Assembly: GCF_001997345.1 (NCBI RefSeq) | Contig: NZ_CP019606.1 | Coordinates: forward strand, 3,782,001 to 3,846,000 | Length of the DNA: 64,000 bases | Source: Tessaracoccus aquimaris | Lineage (GTDB): Bacteria > Actinomycetota > Actinomycetes > Propionibacteriales > Propionibacteriaceae | Reading direction: 5' to 3' | Shown here: one piece after another, positions 54,635-63,219 of the stretch | How positions within the stretch are numbered: position 1 is the first letter of the stretch | Layout of the letters: each line of letters opens with the position of its first letter | Program-made: the position numbers and the translations under genes | The notes under the pieces: model-generated | The model's database searches: none | What the model saw: only the letters and a program-made list of their open reading frames with translations | What the model was told of the DNA's origin: nothing

Positions 54635-54712
54635 CTCAGGTCTCCTCGTTTGCGTTGAAACCAGAACACCCGGTGAACCTATGAGGTTCCTGTGAGGCCG
54701 CTGAAGCTTTCC

Positions 54713-55711
54713 TTAGACCTCTCGCAGCGTCGTCACGGTGACCGTGAAGTGCGGGTCCTGGGCCGCGACCTGGGTCCGTCCGAGCCGTGCGTTGAGCTCC
54801 TTGCGGTAGGGCAGATGGGAGTTGAAGACGCACCACAACTGGCCGCCGGGGCGCAGGACCCTTGCCGCCTCGTCAAACATCTCGAGGGTGTCCGAGGTGT
54901 CCTTAGCGACCCCTTGGTGGAACGGGGGATTGGTGACGATCGCGTCGACGCTCGCGTCGGCGTAGCCGTCGAGCCCGGCTCCCCAGGTCGCGTCGACGCT
55001 CACCTTGTTGACCTCGGCCGCGATCCCGGTGCCCGCGATGGCCGACCAACTCACGTCGCGCGCCTGGACCCGGACGCCTCGCCTGGCCAGCCACATCGAG
55101 ATGGTCCCGTTGCCGCAGCCCCAGTCGAGGGCGTCGTCTGCCTCCAGACCGGGGGTCCGGCCCTTGCCGTCGAGTGCCGTCAGCAGGAGTCGGGTGCCGG
55201 GGTCGATCTTTATCCCGCCGAAGGTGGCCCCGTGGGCGGCGACGGCGAAGCCGAGGTCGTCGTGGAAGCGGACCTTCGGCCAGTCCGTCTCCATCGACTC
55301 CGGCCCCCACGCGCGCAGCACGCGCGACTTGGAGCGGCCGAGCGATGCCGAGACGGCGGCGAAGTGTTTGCCGAGCACCTCGTTCATGGTCAGGTTCATG
55401 TGCTTGACCCGCGCGCCGCCGACGAATGTGACGTCTGGGGCGCCCTGCACCGACGCCGCCTGCTCGTCCAGTGCCGCGAGCGACTTCGGGAGCCGGGCGA
55501 GCGCGAGGTCAACGCCCGCGAGGTCCGAGGGATGCTCGACGAGCAGGTCGGGATCGACCTGCGCCGCGTCGCGCCAGTCGTCGCAGAAGACCCGCACATC
55601 GGGTGTCAGCGTCAGGGCATCGGGCACCAGTGCGGGGGCATCGAGGATGGCCACCGCCTCGGCATGGTCGGGGGCCTCGTCCCAGATCAGGTCATCAACA
55701 ACGTCGCGCAT
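54713..55711 (-). CDS. RsmC/RlmG-like class I methyltransferase
   Basis: A 332-residue protein with an N-terminal non-catalytic half and a C-terminal SAM-binding domain (DDALDWGCGNGTISMWLA, then the catalytic IVTNPPFHQG). The NPPF motif marks base-amino methyltransferases; the duplicated layout is that of rRNA guanine-N2 methyltransferases RsmC and RlmG. The exact target cannot be read. The start at 55711 lies seven bases after TAGGAT and opens MRDVVDDLIWD; the frame is open further upstream but antisense to cobU. Confidence 0.87.
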   Translation of the reverse strand: MRDVVDDLIWDEAPDHAEAVAILDAPALVPDALTLTPDVRVFCDDWRDAAQVDPDLLVEHPSDLAGVDLALARLPKSLAALDEQAASVQGAPDVTFVGGARVKHMNLTMNEVLGKHFAAVSASLGRSKSRVLRAWGPESMETDWPKVRFHDDLGFAVAAHGATFGGIKIDPGTRLLLTALDGKGRTPGLEADDALDWGCGNGTISMWLARRGVRVQARDVSWSAIAGTGIAAEVNKVSVDATWGAGLDGYADASVDAIVTNPPFHQGVAKDTSDTLEMFDEAARVLRPGGQLWCVFNSHLPYRKELNARLGRTQVAAQDPHFTVTVTTLREV

Positions 55712-55718
55712 GGCCCCG

Positions 55719-55724
55719 ATCCTA
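55719..55724 (-). promoter_or_regulatory. -10 box TAGGAT for leaderless RsmC-like mRNA
   Basis: TAGGAT on the minus strand is seven bases from the ATG at 55711. It lies within 45 bases of the divergent cobU start. Confidence 0.5.
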
Positions 55725-55743
55725 GGAGATGCCCGGAGATCGG

Positions 55744-55749
55744 TAGGTT
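55744..55749 (+). promoter_or_regulatory. -10 box TAGGTT for leaderless cobU mRNA
   Basis: TAGGTT is seven bases upstream of the GTG at 55757 and is the main reason for choosing this start. Confidence 0.45.
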
Positions 55750-55756
55750 TGAGCCC

Positions 55757-56398
55757 GTGGAGCACCCCCTGGAGTTCATGGTCCGGATCGATGCGGCCGA
55801 CGAGGCGGCACGGTCGCTGCTGCTCGCCCTGGCCGAGCGGGGCTCGGTCACCACCATGAGCCACGGGCCGGGGACGGCGTTGGTGCTTGGCGGCGCGCGA
55901 TCCGGCAAGTCGTCGTGGGCCGAGCGGCAGTTCGACGGCGCGGCCGACGTGGAGTACGTCGCGACCTCCGAGTCCCGGGCCGACGACCCCGAGTGGGTCG
56001 AGCGGGTCGCGCTGCACAGAGCCCGACGCCCGGCGTCGTGGCGCACCACCGAGACCGTCGACCTGCCCGCGGTGCTTGCCTCCGACGATCCGGCGCCGGT
56101 GCTGATCGACTGCCTTGCCGTCTGGCTCGACCGGATCCTGATGTCGGCAGGGGCCTGGGACGACGCGCCGGGCTGGCGCGACGCCGTCGAGACGGCGGTC
56201 GCCGGGCTTGTCGACGCCGTCGGCTCTACCAGGCGCGACGTGATCCTCGTCAGCAACGAGGTCGGCTCCGGCGTGGTGCCCGCGACGGCCTCGGGGCGGC
56301 TCTACCGCGACGAACTCGGGCGGCTCAACGCGCGGGTCGCGGCCGCCGTCGACGAGGTGTGGCTCTGCACCGCCGGGATCCCCCAGAGGCTGTCGTGA
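55757..56398 (+). CDS. cobU: adenosylcobinamide kinase / guanylyltransferase
   Basis: A bifunctional enzyme that phosphorylates adenosylcobinamide and adds GMP, late in vitamin B12 assembly. The P-loop is LVLGGARSGKSSWAE; HRARRPASWRTTE holds the guanylylated histidine, and LIDCLAVWL and VSNEVGSGVVP are conserved. The usual start is the ATG at 55856, just before the P-loop. I extend to GTG 55757 because the extra 33 codons have strong GC third positions, share no overlap with another gene, and are preceded by a -10 box. The extension (VRIDAADEAARSLLLALAER) is not recognised. The stop overlaps the cobS start (GTGA). Confidence 0.88.
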   Translation: MEHPLEFMVRIDAADEAARSLLLALAERGSVTTMSHGPGTALVLGGARSGKSSWAERQFDGAADVEYVATSESRADDPEWVERVALHRARRPASWRTTETVDLPAVLASDDPAPVLIDCLAVWLDRILMSAGAWDDAPGWRDAVETAVAGLVDAVGSTRRDVILVSNEVGSGVVPATASGRLYRDELGRLNARVAAAVDEVWLCTAGIPQRLS

Positions 56399-57183
56399 GG
56401 TCGCTGCTGACGGCGATCGGGCTGTTCACCGTCATCCCGGTCAGGCCGTTCGAGGTCGACCGGAGCGCCGCGCGTCGCGCGATGGCGGCGTTCCCGTGGC
56501 TCGGACTTCTGCTCGGCGGGGCGGCCGGGTTGCTGCTCGTCGGCGCCGGGGCGCTCGGCTCCCCGCTGGTCGGGGTCGTCGCTGCGCTCGCGCTGCTCGC
56601 AGGCGTGACGGGCGCGCTGCACCTGGACGGCGTGGCGGACACGGCCGACGGACTGGGGTCGCGCAAGCCGGCGGCCGAGGCGCTCGAGATCATGCGCCGC
56701 TCCGACATCGGCCCGATGGGGGTCGTGACGCTGGTGTTCGTGCTGCTCGCCGACTTCGCCGCGCTCCTGACGATCCCCTGGGACTGGACCGGGGCCGCTG
56801 TGCTTGCGTGCGCGGTGATGGTCTCGAGGGCCGCCGTCATGGTGGCGAGCGTGTCGACGATCGGCGCGCGCGAGCGGGGCTTCGGAGCGCTGTTCGTCGG
56901 GGTGACCGGCCGTGGCGCGGCTCTGGTGAACGTGGCGGCGGTCGCGGTGGTCGTGGCGTTGCTCGGCTGGCTCACGGGTGGCCTGGCCAGCACGATCGCC
57001 TTTCCCCTGGCCGGGGCGGTCGCGGCCGTGGTCGCCTGGCTGTGGGCACGCCACCTGCGCCGCAGGCTCGGCGGCTGGACGGGCGACACCTTCGGCTCGC
57101 TGATCGAGGTCAGCCAGGCCGCATTCCTGGTCGCCGCCGCGCTGTCGGTTTCATCGCTTCAGCCGCTGCTCGCGTCCATGTGA
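56395..57183 (+). CDS. cobS: adenosylcobinamide-GDP ribazoletransferase
   Basis: A 262-residue integral membrane enzyme that joins adenosylcobinamide-GDP to alpha-ribazole to finish the cobalamin nucleotide loop. ALHLDGVADTADGLGSRK is the metal-binding signature, followed by RRSDIGPMGVV; six or seven membrane helices are predicted. The GTG overlaps the cobU stop. B12 is needed for methylmalonyl-CoA mutase in propionic fermentation. The gene is followed by a repeat array. Confidence 0.94.
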   Translation: MRSLLTAIGLFTVIPVRPFEVDRSAARRAMAAFPWLGLLLGGAAGLLLVGAGALGSPLVGVVAALALLAGVTGALHLDGVADTADGLGSRKPAAEALEIMRRSDIGPMGVVTLVFVLLADFAALLTIPWDWTGAAVLACAVMVSRAAVMVASVSTIGARERGFGALFVGVTGRGAALVNVAAVAVVVALLGWLTGGLASTIAFPLAGAVAAVVAWLWARHLRRRLGGWTGDTFGSLIEVSQAAFLVAAALSVSSLQPLLASM

Positions 57184-57200
57184 GTCGCCGCGTCGAGCGG

Positions 57201-57450
57201 GTCCCTGAGCAGGCGCCTGCCCCGTGGCCGTTCCCTGAGCAGGGCGCCTGCGCCCGTGTCGAAGGGTCCGCGACCGTGCGCGTGCCCCGAGCAGGGCGCT
57301 TGCGCCCGTGTTCGTTCCCTGAGCAGGGTGCCTGCGCCCGTGTTCGTTCCCTGAGCAGGGCGCCTGCGCCCGTGTTCGTTCCCTGAGCAGGGCGCCTGCG
57401 CCCGTGTTCGTTCCCTGAGCAGGGCGCCTGCGCCCGTGTCGAAGGGTCCG
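57201..57450 (+). repeat. array of GAGC/GTCGA elements (CCCT/AGGG version)
   Basis: Complete copies CCCT-GAGC-[AGGGCGCCTGCGCCCGT]-GTCGA-AGGG lie at 57233-57266 and at the end of the array. Between them units beginning TTCCCTGAGC recur at 57315, 57347, 57379 and 57411, a strict 32-bp period, with the 3' half of the element lost in the inner units. The 313-bp gap between cobS and the methyltransferase gene holds nothing else. Confidence 0.8.
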
Positions 57451-57496
57451 CAACAGTGCCGCCGTCGAGGGCCGCCGCGACCCGAGCGGCGGGCGC

Positions 57497-58306
57497 TCAG
57501 TGCACCCTTGCCAGGATCTCGCCGTGCAGGATCGAGAGCCAGCCGTCTTCGGCCGCTGCCCACTCCCGCCAAGCCTCGCTGATCCGCTCAAGGTCGGCCC
57601 GCGTCGCCATGCCCTCATCCAGGGCCTGCGTAGCCATCGCGGAGTCGAAGATCCGGTCGGCCCACATGCCGCCCCACCAGGCGCGGTCCTCAGGCGTGGC
57701 GTAGCACCACGTCGACGAGGTGGCCAGGACGTCGTCCAGGCCCGCCTCGTGTGCCCAGCCGAGCAGCCGCCGACCTGCGTCGGGCTCGCCGCCGTTGGCC
57801 CGGGCGCAGCGCTGGTAGAGCGCCATCCAGTCGTCGAGGCCGGGGAGACGCGGCCACCACGTGAAGCCGGAGTAGTCGCTGTCGCGCACGGCGACCAGGC
57901 CGTCGGGTCGCGTCACGCGGGCCAGTTCTCGCAGCGCCTTGACGGGGTCGGCGACGTGCTGGAGCACCTGGTGCGCGTGCGAGACGTCGAAGGAGTCGTC
58001 GGCGAAGTGGAGGTCGTGCACGTCGGCGACCGCGAGGTCGACGTTGCCGACCCAGCGTTCGGTGATGGTCGCCCGGGTGTGCGCCAAGGCGTCCTCGTCG
58101 ACCTCGGTCGCCGTCACCTGGGCGACGGTGGCCGCGAAGTCGGCGGTGATGGTGCCCGGCCCCGCGCCGACGTCGAGCAGGAGCGTGTCGCTCGTCAAAT
58201 GGGGGAGGAGGTAGGCGGCCGAGTTCTCGGCGGTGCGCCAGCGGTGGGAGCGGAGCACCGACTCGTGATGCCCGTGGGTGTACCTGGGTTCGGACCGCGT
58301 CGTCAT
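57497..58306 (-). CDS. class I SAM-dependent methyltransferase
   Basis: A 269-residue UbiE/COQ5-like methyltransferase. LLLDVGAGPGTITADFA is motif I, ATEVDEDALAHTR the post-I acidic region, and HAHQVLQHVADPVKALRELARVTRPDGLVAV motifs II and III (key residues Q-L-H and PDG). The N-terminus HGHHESVLRSHRWRTAENSA is shared by a group of actinobacterial and fungal methyltransferases of unknown substrate. It starts at the ATG at 58306; open frame upstream is not conserved. Confidence 0.87.
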   Translation of the reverse strand: MTTRSEPRYTHGHHESVLRSHRWRTAENSAAYLLPHLTSDTLLLDVGAGPGTITADFAATVAQVTATEVDEDALAHTRATITERWVGNVDLAVADVHDLHFADDSFDVSHAHQVLQHVADPVKALRELARVTRPDGLVAVRDSDYSGFTWWPRLPGLDDWMALYQRCARANGGEPDAGRRLLGWAHEAGLDDVLATSSTWCYATPEDRAWWGGMWADRIFDSAMATQALDEGMATRADLERISEAWREWAAAEDGWLSILHGEILARVH

Positions 58307-58401
58307 GGGGCCAAGTGTTCGGGGTCTCGACCACCCTTCCGGCGACCGACCACGGAGCGAGACGGACCCCTCCGGGTGGTGCGCGGGTGCTGGGTGGGAG
58401 T

Positions 58402-58481
58402 TTGAGCATGTTTGGTGACTCGTTGCCGCTCGCACGCCACTTGCACGATCAAATCGGAAACGAGCAACCAAACATGCTCAA
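58402..58481 (+). repeat. 80-bp palindromic element, copy D
   Basis: TTGAGCATGTTTGGT at the left end and ACCAAACATGCTCAA at the right end are exact inverted repeats, the same arms as copy A. TGCACGATCA stands at positions 41-50 in place of TGAACGTTCA. It lies between two divergent-looking gene ends, upstream of the methyltransferase start. Confidence 0.75.
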
Positions 58482-58534
58482 GCCCAGACCCCGCACCGAG
58501 GCCAGATGGCCCGAGTCGGGCCGGGGTTCCGAGG

Positions 58535-59146
58535 TCAGTTGGCGGGCGACCAGGTGCCGTCGGCTAGGCTCAACCGGCCGACCACCGCCAGCGGGCCAGC
58601 GATGTCGGAGGTCGCGTAACTGAACAGTGTCAGCGAGTCGACGTCGTATCCGAGGCTCGGCGCGTCCCAGCCCGACATCCGCTCGTGCAGGGTCGCCGCG
58701 TCGGCCCCGGCGGCGTAGAAGCCGAGCGTGACGTGCGGCACGTAGCCCTCGGCGCCGCCCAGCAGCAGCGCCCGCAGGTCCGCAGCCCCGGGCACGTCCG
58801 CGCCCAGGTAGGGGGCCATCGCGAACGTGTCCCAGCCCGAGACCTCGACGCGCAGCGGCCCGATGCCCGAGCCGCGCAGGAGGTCGAGGTCGCGCACCAG
58901 TGACTCCGGCGGGTACAGGTGCCCCTCCGGGGTCGCGCCCTCGTGCGGCCCGAGCCCCGCGTAGGCGATCGTGACGTGCGGTTGTCGCTCGTAGCGGGGC
59001 AGCAGCACGTCGCCGAGCCTGGCGCGCGCCGCGACGACCTGGGCAACAAGCGCGGGGTCGCCCAGGTCGAGCGCCCACACCAGCGCGGTGGGGCACCCTC
59101 CGTGCCACTCGACGAAGTCGCGCTCCTGGCTTGCGACGAGGATCAC
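58535..59146 (-). CDS. 2'-5' RNA ligase-like 2H phosphoesterase
   Basis: A 203-residue protein with two HxT motifs, QPHVTIAYAGLG (about residue 65) and VPHVTLGFYAAG (about 145), the mark of the 2H superfamily that includes 2'-5' RNA ligases and cyclic phosphodiesterases. Substrates in bacteria are mostly unknown. The GTG start at 59146 overlaps the stop of the siderophore-interacting protein gene (GTGA), so both are translated from one message. Confidence 0.83.
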   Translation of the reverse strand: MILVASQERDFVEWHGGCPTALVWALDLGDPALVAQVVAARARLGDVLLPRYERQPHVTIAYAGLGPHEGATPEGHLYPPESLVRDLDLLRGSGIGPLRVEVSGWDTFAMAPYLGADVPGAADLRALLLGGAEGYVPHVTLGFYAAGADAATLHERMSGWDAPSLGYDVDSLTLFSYATSDIAGPLAVVGRLSLADGTWSPAN

Positions 59147-60002
59147 GCCTTGCGTTGCTCCTTGACGGGGGCGGGCTCGGCGCCCGCCGCGACCTCCTCG
59201 GTGTCCATCGCCGCGACGAAGGCGTGCTTCGAGGACTGCCAGCCGTCCTCCGTCATCCCGGAGCGCCAGTAGCCGGAGATGGAGACGTCCGCCCTCGGGA
59301 GGGACAGGTCGACGAACAGGTAGCGGCGCAGGTCCTTGATCATCTCGGCGACCCCGTGCACGAACCAGCCGACCCGACCCGTTGGTGCCTCGGTCGCACG
59401 GACGCGCGCGGCCAGCGCCGAGCCGTAGGGGGCGCCGTCGCGCTGCACCCACACCACGTCGACGCCCGCGCGCTCGGGGAACGGGAACCGGGCGGCGTCG
59501 TCGGCGATCTCAAGGAAGACGCTCGCCCCGATGCCAGAGGGAGGGCCTCGACGGCGGCGGCGATGGCCGGTGCCGCAGACTCGTCGCCCACCAGCACGAA
59601 GTGGTCATAGCCCTCGCTCGGTCCCCAGGCGCCGCCGGGGCCGAAGAAGCCGAGTTCGTCGCCGGGGACGGCGCGGGCCGCCCACGGTCCGGCGAGCCCC
59701 TCGTCGCCGTGGATCACGAAGTCGACGTCGATGGCCCCGGTCGCCGCGTCATGGCTGCGGAGCGTGTAGGTCCGCGTGACCGGGGACTGCTCGGGCGTCG
59801 CGTCGCGGATGGCCTCGGGATCGAAGGGCCAGGCGTAGTCGGCGCCGGCGGGAGGGAACAGGAATTTCACGTAGTGGTCGGTGAACGCAAGATCCGAGCC
59901 TGCGAGGTCGGGGCAGTCGAAGCTCAGCCGGACCAGTTGCGGCGAGAGCCGCTCGGTCGCCGTGACGGTGGCTGTGCGAAGGGGGCGAGGTCGCGAGGGC
60001 AT
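59143..60002 (-). pseudogene. siderophore-interacting protein, frameshifted
   Basis: The first 160 residues are a good FAD-binding SIP domain (VRLSFDCPDLAG, RTYTLRSHDAATGAIDVDFVIHG, DHFVLVGDESAAPAI). After AAAVEALP the frame breaks; the expected continuation SGIGASVFLEIADDAARF lies in another frame and leads to the normal C-terminus YWRSGMTEDGWQSSKHAF. A single extra C in the CCC run near 59537-59545 restores one 286-residue frame. SIP enzymes use NAD(P)H and FAD to reduce ferric siderophores and release iron. The break may be a mutation or a sequencing error. A DtxR-type iron box precedes the gene. Confidence 0.83.
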
Positions 60003-60022
60003 GCGGTCTCCTGTTGATTGAT

Positions 60023-60041
60023 TTAGGTAAGCCTAACCGAT
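60023..60041 (-). promoter_or_regulatory. DtxR/IdeR iron box
   Basis: TTAGGTAAGCCTAACCGAT matches the 19-bp consensus TTAGGTTAGCCTAACCTAA at 16 positions. It lies 20 bases upstream of the siderophore-interacting protein start and overlaps its promoter, so iron should repress the gene. Confidence 0.75.
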
Positions 60042-60247
60042 CGAAAAGATGTTCCGCCGTGTCGTGTCACGGGATCGAGCGCGCGCAGGTGGCCGACGCC
60101 GCGCCCAGTGGCCCGCCTGCGGCGCTCGCCAGCCTGCGACGTCCGCTCGGGTCGTCAGGCTCATGGGACAGGCCCGAGGTGACGGCAGGGGCGCGCCGGA
60201 CGGGCCGCCGAACCCCGGGGAAGGAGGCTCGACGGCGCCTCGAAGCG

Positions 60248-61672
60248 TCAGTCGTTGGGGCGCTCGTGCACCGCGAGCACCTGGCGCTGCAGCGGTCGGG
60301 TCGCGAGGAGCGCGGCGGTCACGAGCGCCAGGCCGGCAATCAGCACCGACCCGAGGATCAGCGTGCCGGTCGACGCGCGGGCGCCGACCGATCCCGCGAA
60401 CTCGGCCATCGGTGTCGCCATCGCGATGCCCAGCCCGGAGCCCAGCACCATGGCGAGCACGAGGGGGCCGAGCGTCTCGAGCCATGTGGCCCTGGTCAGG
60501 AACGACCGCGGCGCGCCCATCTTGTCCAAGGCGCGGGCCTGTTCGGCGCGCTCAAGCACCGCGGAGGCCTGCGTGATCAGCACTGAGGTTGCGGTCAGGA
60601 CGAGGCCGACGGCCAACGTGATGAGCGCGCCCTTCGTGAAGTCCCACGCCGCCCCCTCGACGAACGACGTCACGACCTCCGCGTCGCCGGGTTGCGCAAA
60701 GTTGAGCGGCATCATCGAGATGTAGCCGCCGATGAAGGACATCAGGGCGATGCCGGAGCCCATCTGCCACGTCGTCTTGGGGTTCGACTCGATCCGGCGC
60801 GCGGCCCAGATCATCGACGGCGAGGGCGACTTGGCGAGCAGTTTGCTGATCAACTGCAGGAACCACGGTGCGACCAGGTTGAGGCCCCAGACCACCGTCA
60901 GCAGGATCGCGCCGAGGATGATCCAGAAGATGATCTGCCCTCCGAGTTGCAGCATCTGGGTGCCGATCATGGCGGCGATCACGACGCCCACAAACACCAC
61001 CACCCGCCAGGCACGTAGCGCAGGCCGGTTGGCGCGACGCGCGACGCCGAGCGGCGAGATCCGCACCTGACGCAGCCCCCACCAACTGGCGCCGAGGCCG
61101 ATCAGCAGCGTCGCCGCGAGCACCGACAGAAGCAACCACCACGGAAGCGTCATCTCCTGCACCCCGATCGGGACCGACTGCATCTGCATGTTCGACCACA
61201 GCGGCACCGTGGCAAGGTACGCGATCGTGCCGACCACACAACCGATGCCCGCCTGGATCGCGGTGTCGATCAGCGACATCCGGGTGACGTCGCCTGCCGA
61301 GACGCCGAGCAGGCGCAGCGCTGAGAGTCGCCGCTCGCGGCCGCGCGCGCCGAGCACGGCCGCAGAGGCGGCCAAGCCGAAGAGTGAGGGGACGAGCAGC
61401 GCGCAGGCGATGATTGCCAGCATCACGTAGAACATCAGGACGTTGGTGAAGGACGGGTCGACCGCCAGCACGTCCGCGAGGAGCCCCGTCGGCTGCCGGT
61501 AGCGGTTCCAGAACATCCAGGTGCCGCCCGCCACCGTCAGCGCCAGGGACGAGCAGACGGCGTAGGCAAGGGTTGAGGCGAGGTACAGCAGGGACTCGCC
61601 CTGCCGCGTCACGAAGCGCGCCCTCGTCAGTTGCAGGCTGAGCGACGTCAGGCCGGTCGCACCGGCGCTCAC
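60248..61672 (-). CDS. FtsX-like ABC exporter permease
   Basis: A 474-residue permease with about eight helices: one near residue 30, a cluster of three with a loop (MFYVMLAIIACALLVPSLFG, then ALRLLGVSAGDVTRM typical of FtsX domains), two in the middle, and a second FtsX-type cluster at the C-terminus (LDKMGAPRSFLTRATWLETLG). It works with the ATPase encoded just upstream, whose stop overlaps its GTG start (GTGA). The substrate could be a peptide, lipid or drug. The adjacent two-component system probably controls it. Confidence 0.85.
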   Translation of the reverse strand: MSAGATGLTSLSLQLTRARFVTRQGESLLYLASTLAYAVCSSLALTVAGGTWMFWNRYRQPTGLLADVLAVDPSFTNVLMFYVMLAIIACALLVPSLFGLAASAAVLGARGRERRLSALRLLGVSAGDVTRMSLIDTAIQAGIGCVVGTIAYLATVPLWSNMQMQSVPIGVQEMTLPWWLLLSVLAATLLIGLGASWWGLRQVRISPLGVARRANRPALRAWRVVVFVGVVIAAMIGTQMLQLGGQIIFWIILGAILLTVVWGLNLVAPWFLQLISKLLAKSPSPSMIWAARRIESNPKTTWQMGSGIALMSFIGGYISMMPLNFAQPGDAEVVTSFVEGAAWDFTKGALITLAVGLVLTATSVLITQASAVLERAEQARALDKMGAPRSFLTRATWLETLGPLVLAMVLGSGLGIAMATPMAEFAGSVGARASTGTLILGSVLIAGLALVTAALLATRPLQRQVLAVHERPND

Positions 61673-62400
61673 TGGAGGCCGCCTTGCGCGGCGAGGACGC
61701 GGTCCGAGTGCACGAGGCCGTCGCGGATCTCGATGAGCCGCCCGCACCACCGTGCGACGTTCGGGTCGTGCGTCACAAGCACCAGGCTCGCCCCGGCCAT
61801 CGTGACGGTGGTCGTCAGGAGTTGCATCACCTCGTGGCCGGTTGCCTGGTCGAGGGCGCCGCTCGGCTCGTCTGCGAACACGACCGACGGCCGGCCGACC
61901 AGGGCGCGCGCGATCGCGACCCGCTGCGCCTGGCCCCCCGACATGTCGCCCGGACGGCGGTCGCGCAGTTCCGCGATCCCGATCCGCTCGAGCATCGAGT
62001 CGGCCTCCTTCAAGGCCTTTCCGCGACCGGTGCCGGTCAGCAGCAGCGGAAGGGCCACGTTCTCCCTCGCCACGAGTTCCGGGATCAACTGGTTGTCCTG
62101 GAACACGAACCCGAAGCGGCGCAGCCGCAGTTGCGAGCGGGCCTTGTCGCTCAACTGGGTCAGGTCCTCCCCGTCGAAACTGACGCTGCCCCCGTCGGGA
62201 ACGAGCACGCCGGAGAGGCAGTGCAGCAGGGTCGACTTGCCGGACCCGGACGGGCCCATGATGGCGACCGTCTCGCCTGCGGCGATCCCGACGCTCACGC
62301 CGGCGAGGGCGCGTACCTGGCCGAAGTGCAAGGTGATGTCGGAGGTGGCAAGCAGCGGCGTCGGCGACGCCGAGGGGCTCGTCGGGGAGAGCGGTGTCAT
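61669..62400 (-). CDS. ABC exporter ATP-binding protein (MacB/LolD type)
   Basis: A 243-residue ABC ATPase with Walker A GPSGSGKST, Q-loop VFQDNQLIPELVARENV, signature MSGGQAQRVAIARAL, Walker B VVFADEPSGALD and H-loop LVTHDPNVA. The family drives FtsX-like permeases. The ATG at 62400 has GGAGG seven bases upstream; the in-frame ATG at 62406 would leave only one base. It is divergent from the histidine kinase gene across a region with a perfect palindrome. Confidence 0.92.
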   Translation of the reverse strand: MTPLSPTSPSASPTPLLATSDITLHFGQVRALAGVSVGIAAGETVAIMGPSGSGKSTLLHCLSGVLVPDGGSVSFDGEDLTQLSDKARSQLRLRRFGFVFQDNQLIPELVARENVALPLLLTGTGRGKALKEADSMLERIGIAELRDRRPGDMSGGQAQRVAIARALVGRPSVVFADEPSGALDQATGHEVMQLLTTTVTMAGASLVLVTHDPNVARWCGRLIEIRDGLVHSDRVLAAQGGLQ

Positions 62401-62463
62401 GTTCATGCCTCCATTGCACAGCGTCGCGGTCGGCCCGGCCACAGTGCAGGCGATGGTATCGGG

Positions 62464-62479
62464 GTAGTGCTGGCACTAC
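62464..62479 (+). promoter_or_regulatory. palindrome GTAGTGC-TG-GCACTAC between exporter and two-component genes
   Basis: A perfect 7-bp inverted repeat with a 2-base centre, midway between two divergent starts (62400 and 62506). It is a natural target for the LuxR-type response regulator encoded downstream, controlling both units (inference). Confidence 0.55.
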
Positions 62480-62493
62480 TCTCACCAGCCCGG

Positions 62494-62499
62494 TAGTTT
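62494..62499 (+). promoter_or_regulatory. -10 box TAGTTT for leaderless kinase mRNA
   Basis: TAGTTT is six bases upstream of the GTG at 62506 and 15 bases past the palindrome. Confidence 0.5.
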
Positions 62500-62505
62500 C
62501 GGGGC

Positions 62506-63219
62506 GTGGTGTTCAGGAGGCGACGATCAGGCGACCCGATGGGCGAGCAGCGCGCCCGGGAGGTCGAGGAGCTAGCCCGTTCCCGGCGCATCATCGTGGA
62601 CGCGTACGAGGTCGAGCGACGGCGCATCGAACGCGACCTGCACGACGGCACCCAGCAGTACCTTGTCGCCGCGGCCATGAAGCTCGGCGAGGTGCAACTC
62701 GCCCCGGCGATCCAGGACGACCCCATGCTGCGCGAACTCCTCGCCGAGGCGCGCGCGTCGCTCGCCGCCGGGTTGGAGTCCCTCCGCGAGACGGTGCGCG
62801 GCATCCACCCCACGATCCTGACGGAGCGGGGACTTGCCGCAGCGCTCGACGACGTGGCGGCGTCCTCGGGGGCGCAGGTCCGCATCGTCGCCCCGAACCC
62901 GCTGCCGGAATTGCCCGAGGGGGTGCTGGCCGCCAGCTACTTCTTCGCTACCGAGGCCATCGCCAACGCCATCAAGCATGCGCCCGGCGCGTCGGTCACG
63001 GTGCTGCTCGCCGCCGACGACGACCTGCGCGTCTCCGTCGTCGACACCGGCCCAGGGGGCGCCCGAATCGTCCCCGGTCACGGACTCTCCGGCCTGCGGG
63101 AACGGCTGGCGGCCTTCGGCGGTCGCCTGACGATCTCCAGCCCGGACGGCGGCCCGACCCAGGTCGCCGCGACGATCCCGCTGCTGCTGTTCCGCGGCGA
63201 GTCGGGCGTGGCGCTGTGA
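62506..63219 (+). CDS. soluble NarL-type sensor histidine kinase
   Basis: A 237-residue kinase without membrane segments. RRRIERDLHDGTQQYLVAA contains the phospho-accepting histidine of the HisKA_3 domain (about residue 47). The ATPase domain has an N-box FFATEAIANAIKHAP, a G1-box VVDTGPGG and GHGLSGLRERLAAFGG. Sensing must come from a partner or a cytosolic signal, perhaps the neighbouring ABC exporter. The GTG start is supported by a -10 box; an ATG at 62539 is an alternative. The stop overlaps the response regulator start (GTGA). Confidence 0.88.
   Translation: MVFRRRRSGDPMGEQRAREVEELARSRRIIVDAYEVERRRIERDLHDGTQQYLVAAAMKLGEVQLAPAIQDDPMLRELLAEARASLAAGLESLRETVRGIHPTILTERGLAAALDDVAASSGAQVRIVAPNPLPELPEGVLAASYFFATEAIANAIKHAPGASVTVLLAADDDLRVSVVDTGPGGARIVPGHGLSGLRERLAAFGGRLTISSPDGGPTQVAATIPLLLFRGESGVAL

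Noticed and set aside
57201-57450. CRISPR array (strict 32-bp period)
   Set aside because: There are no unique spacers; the units are contiguous near-identical copies, and no cas genes are near.
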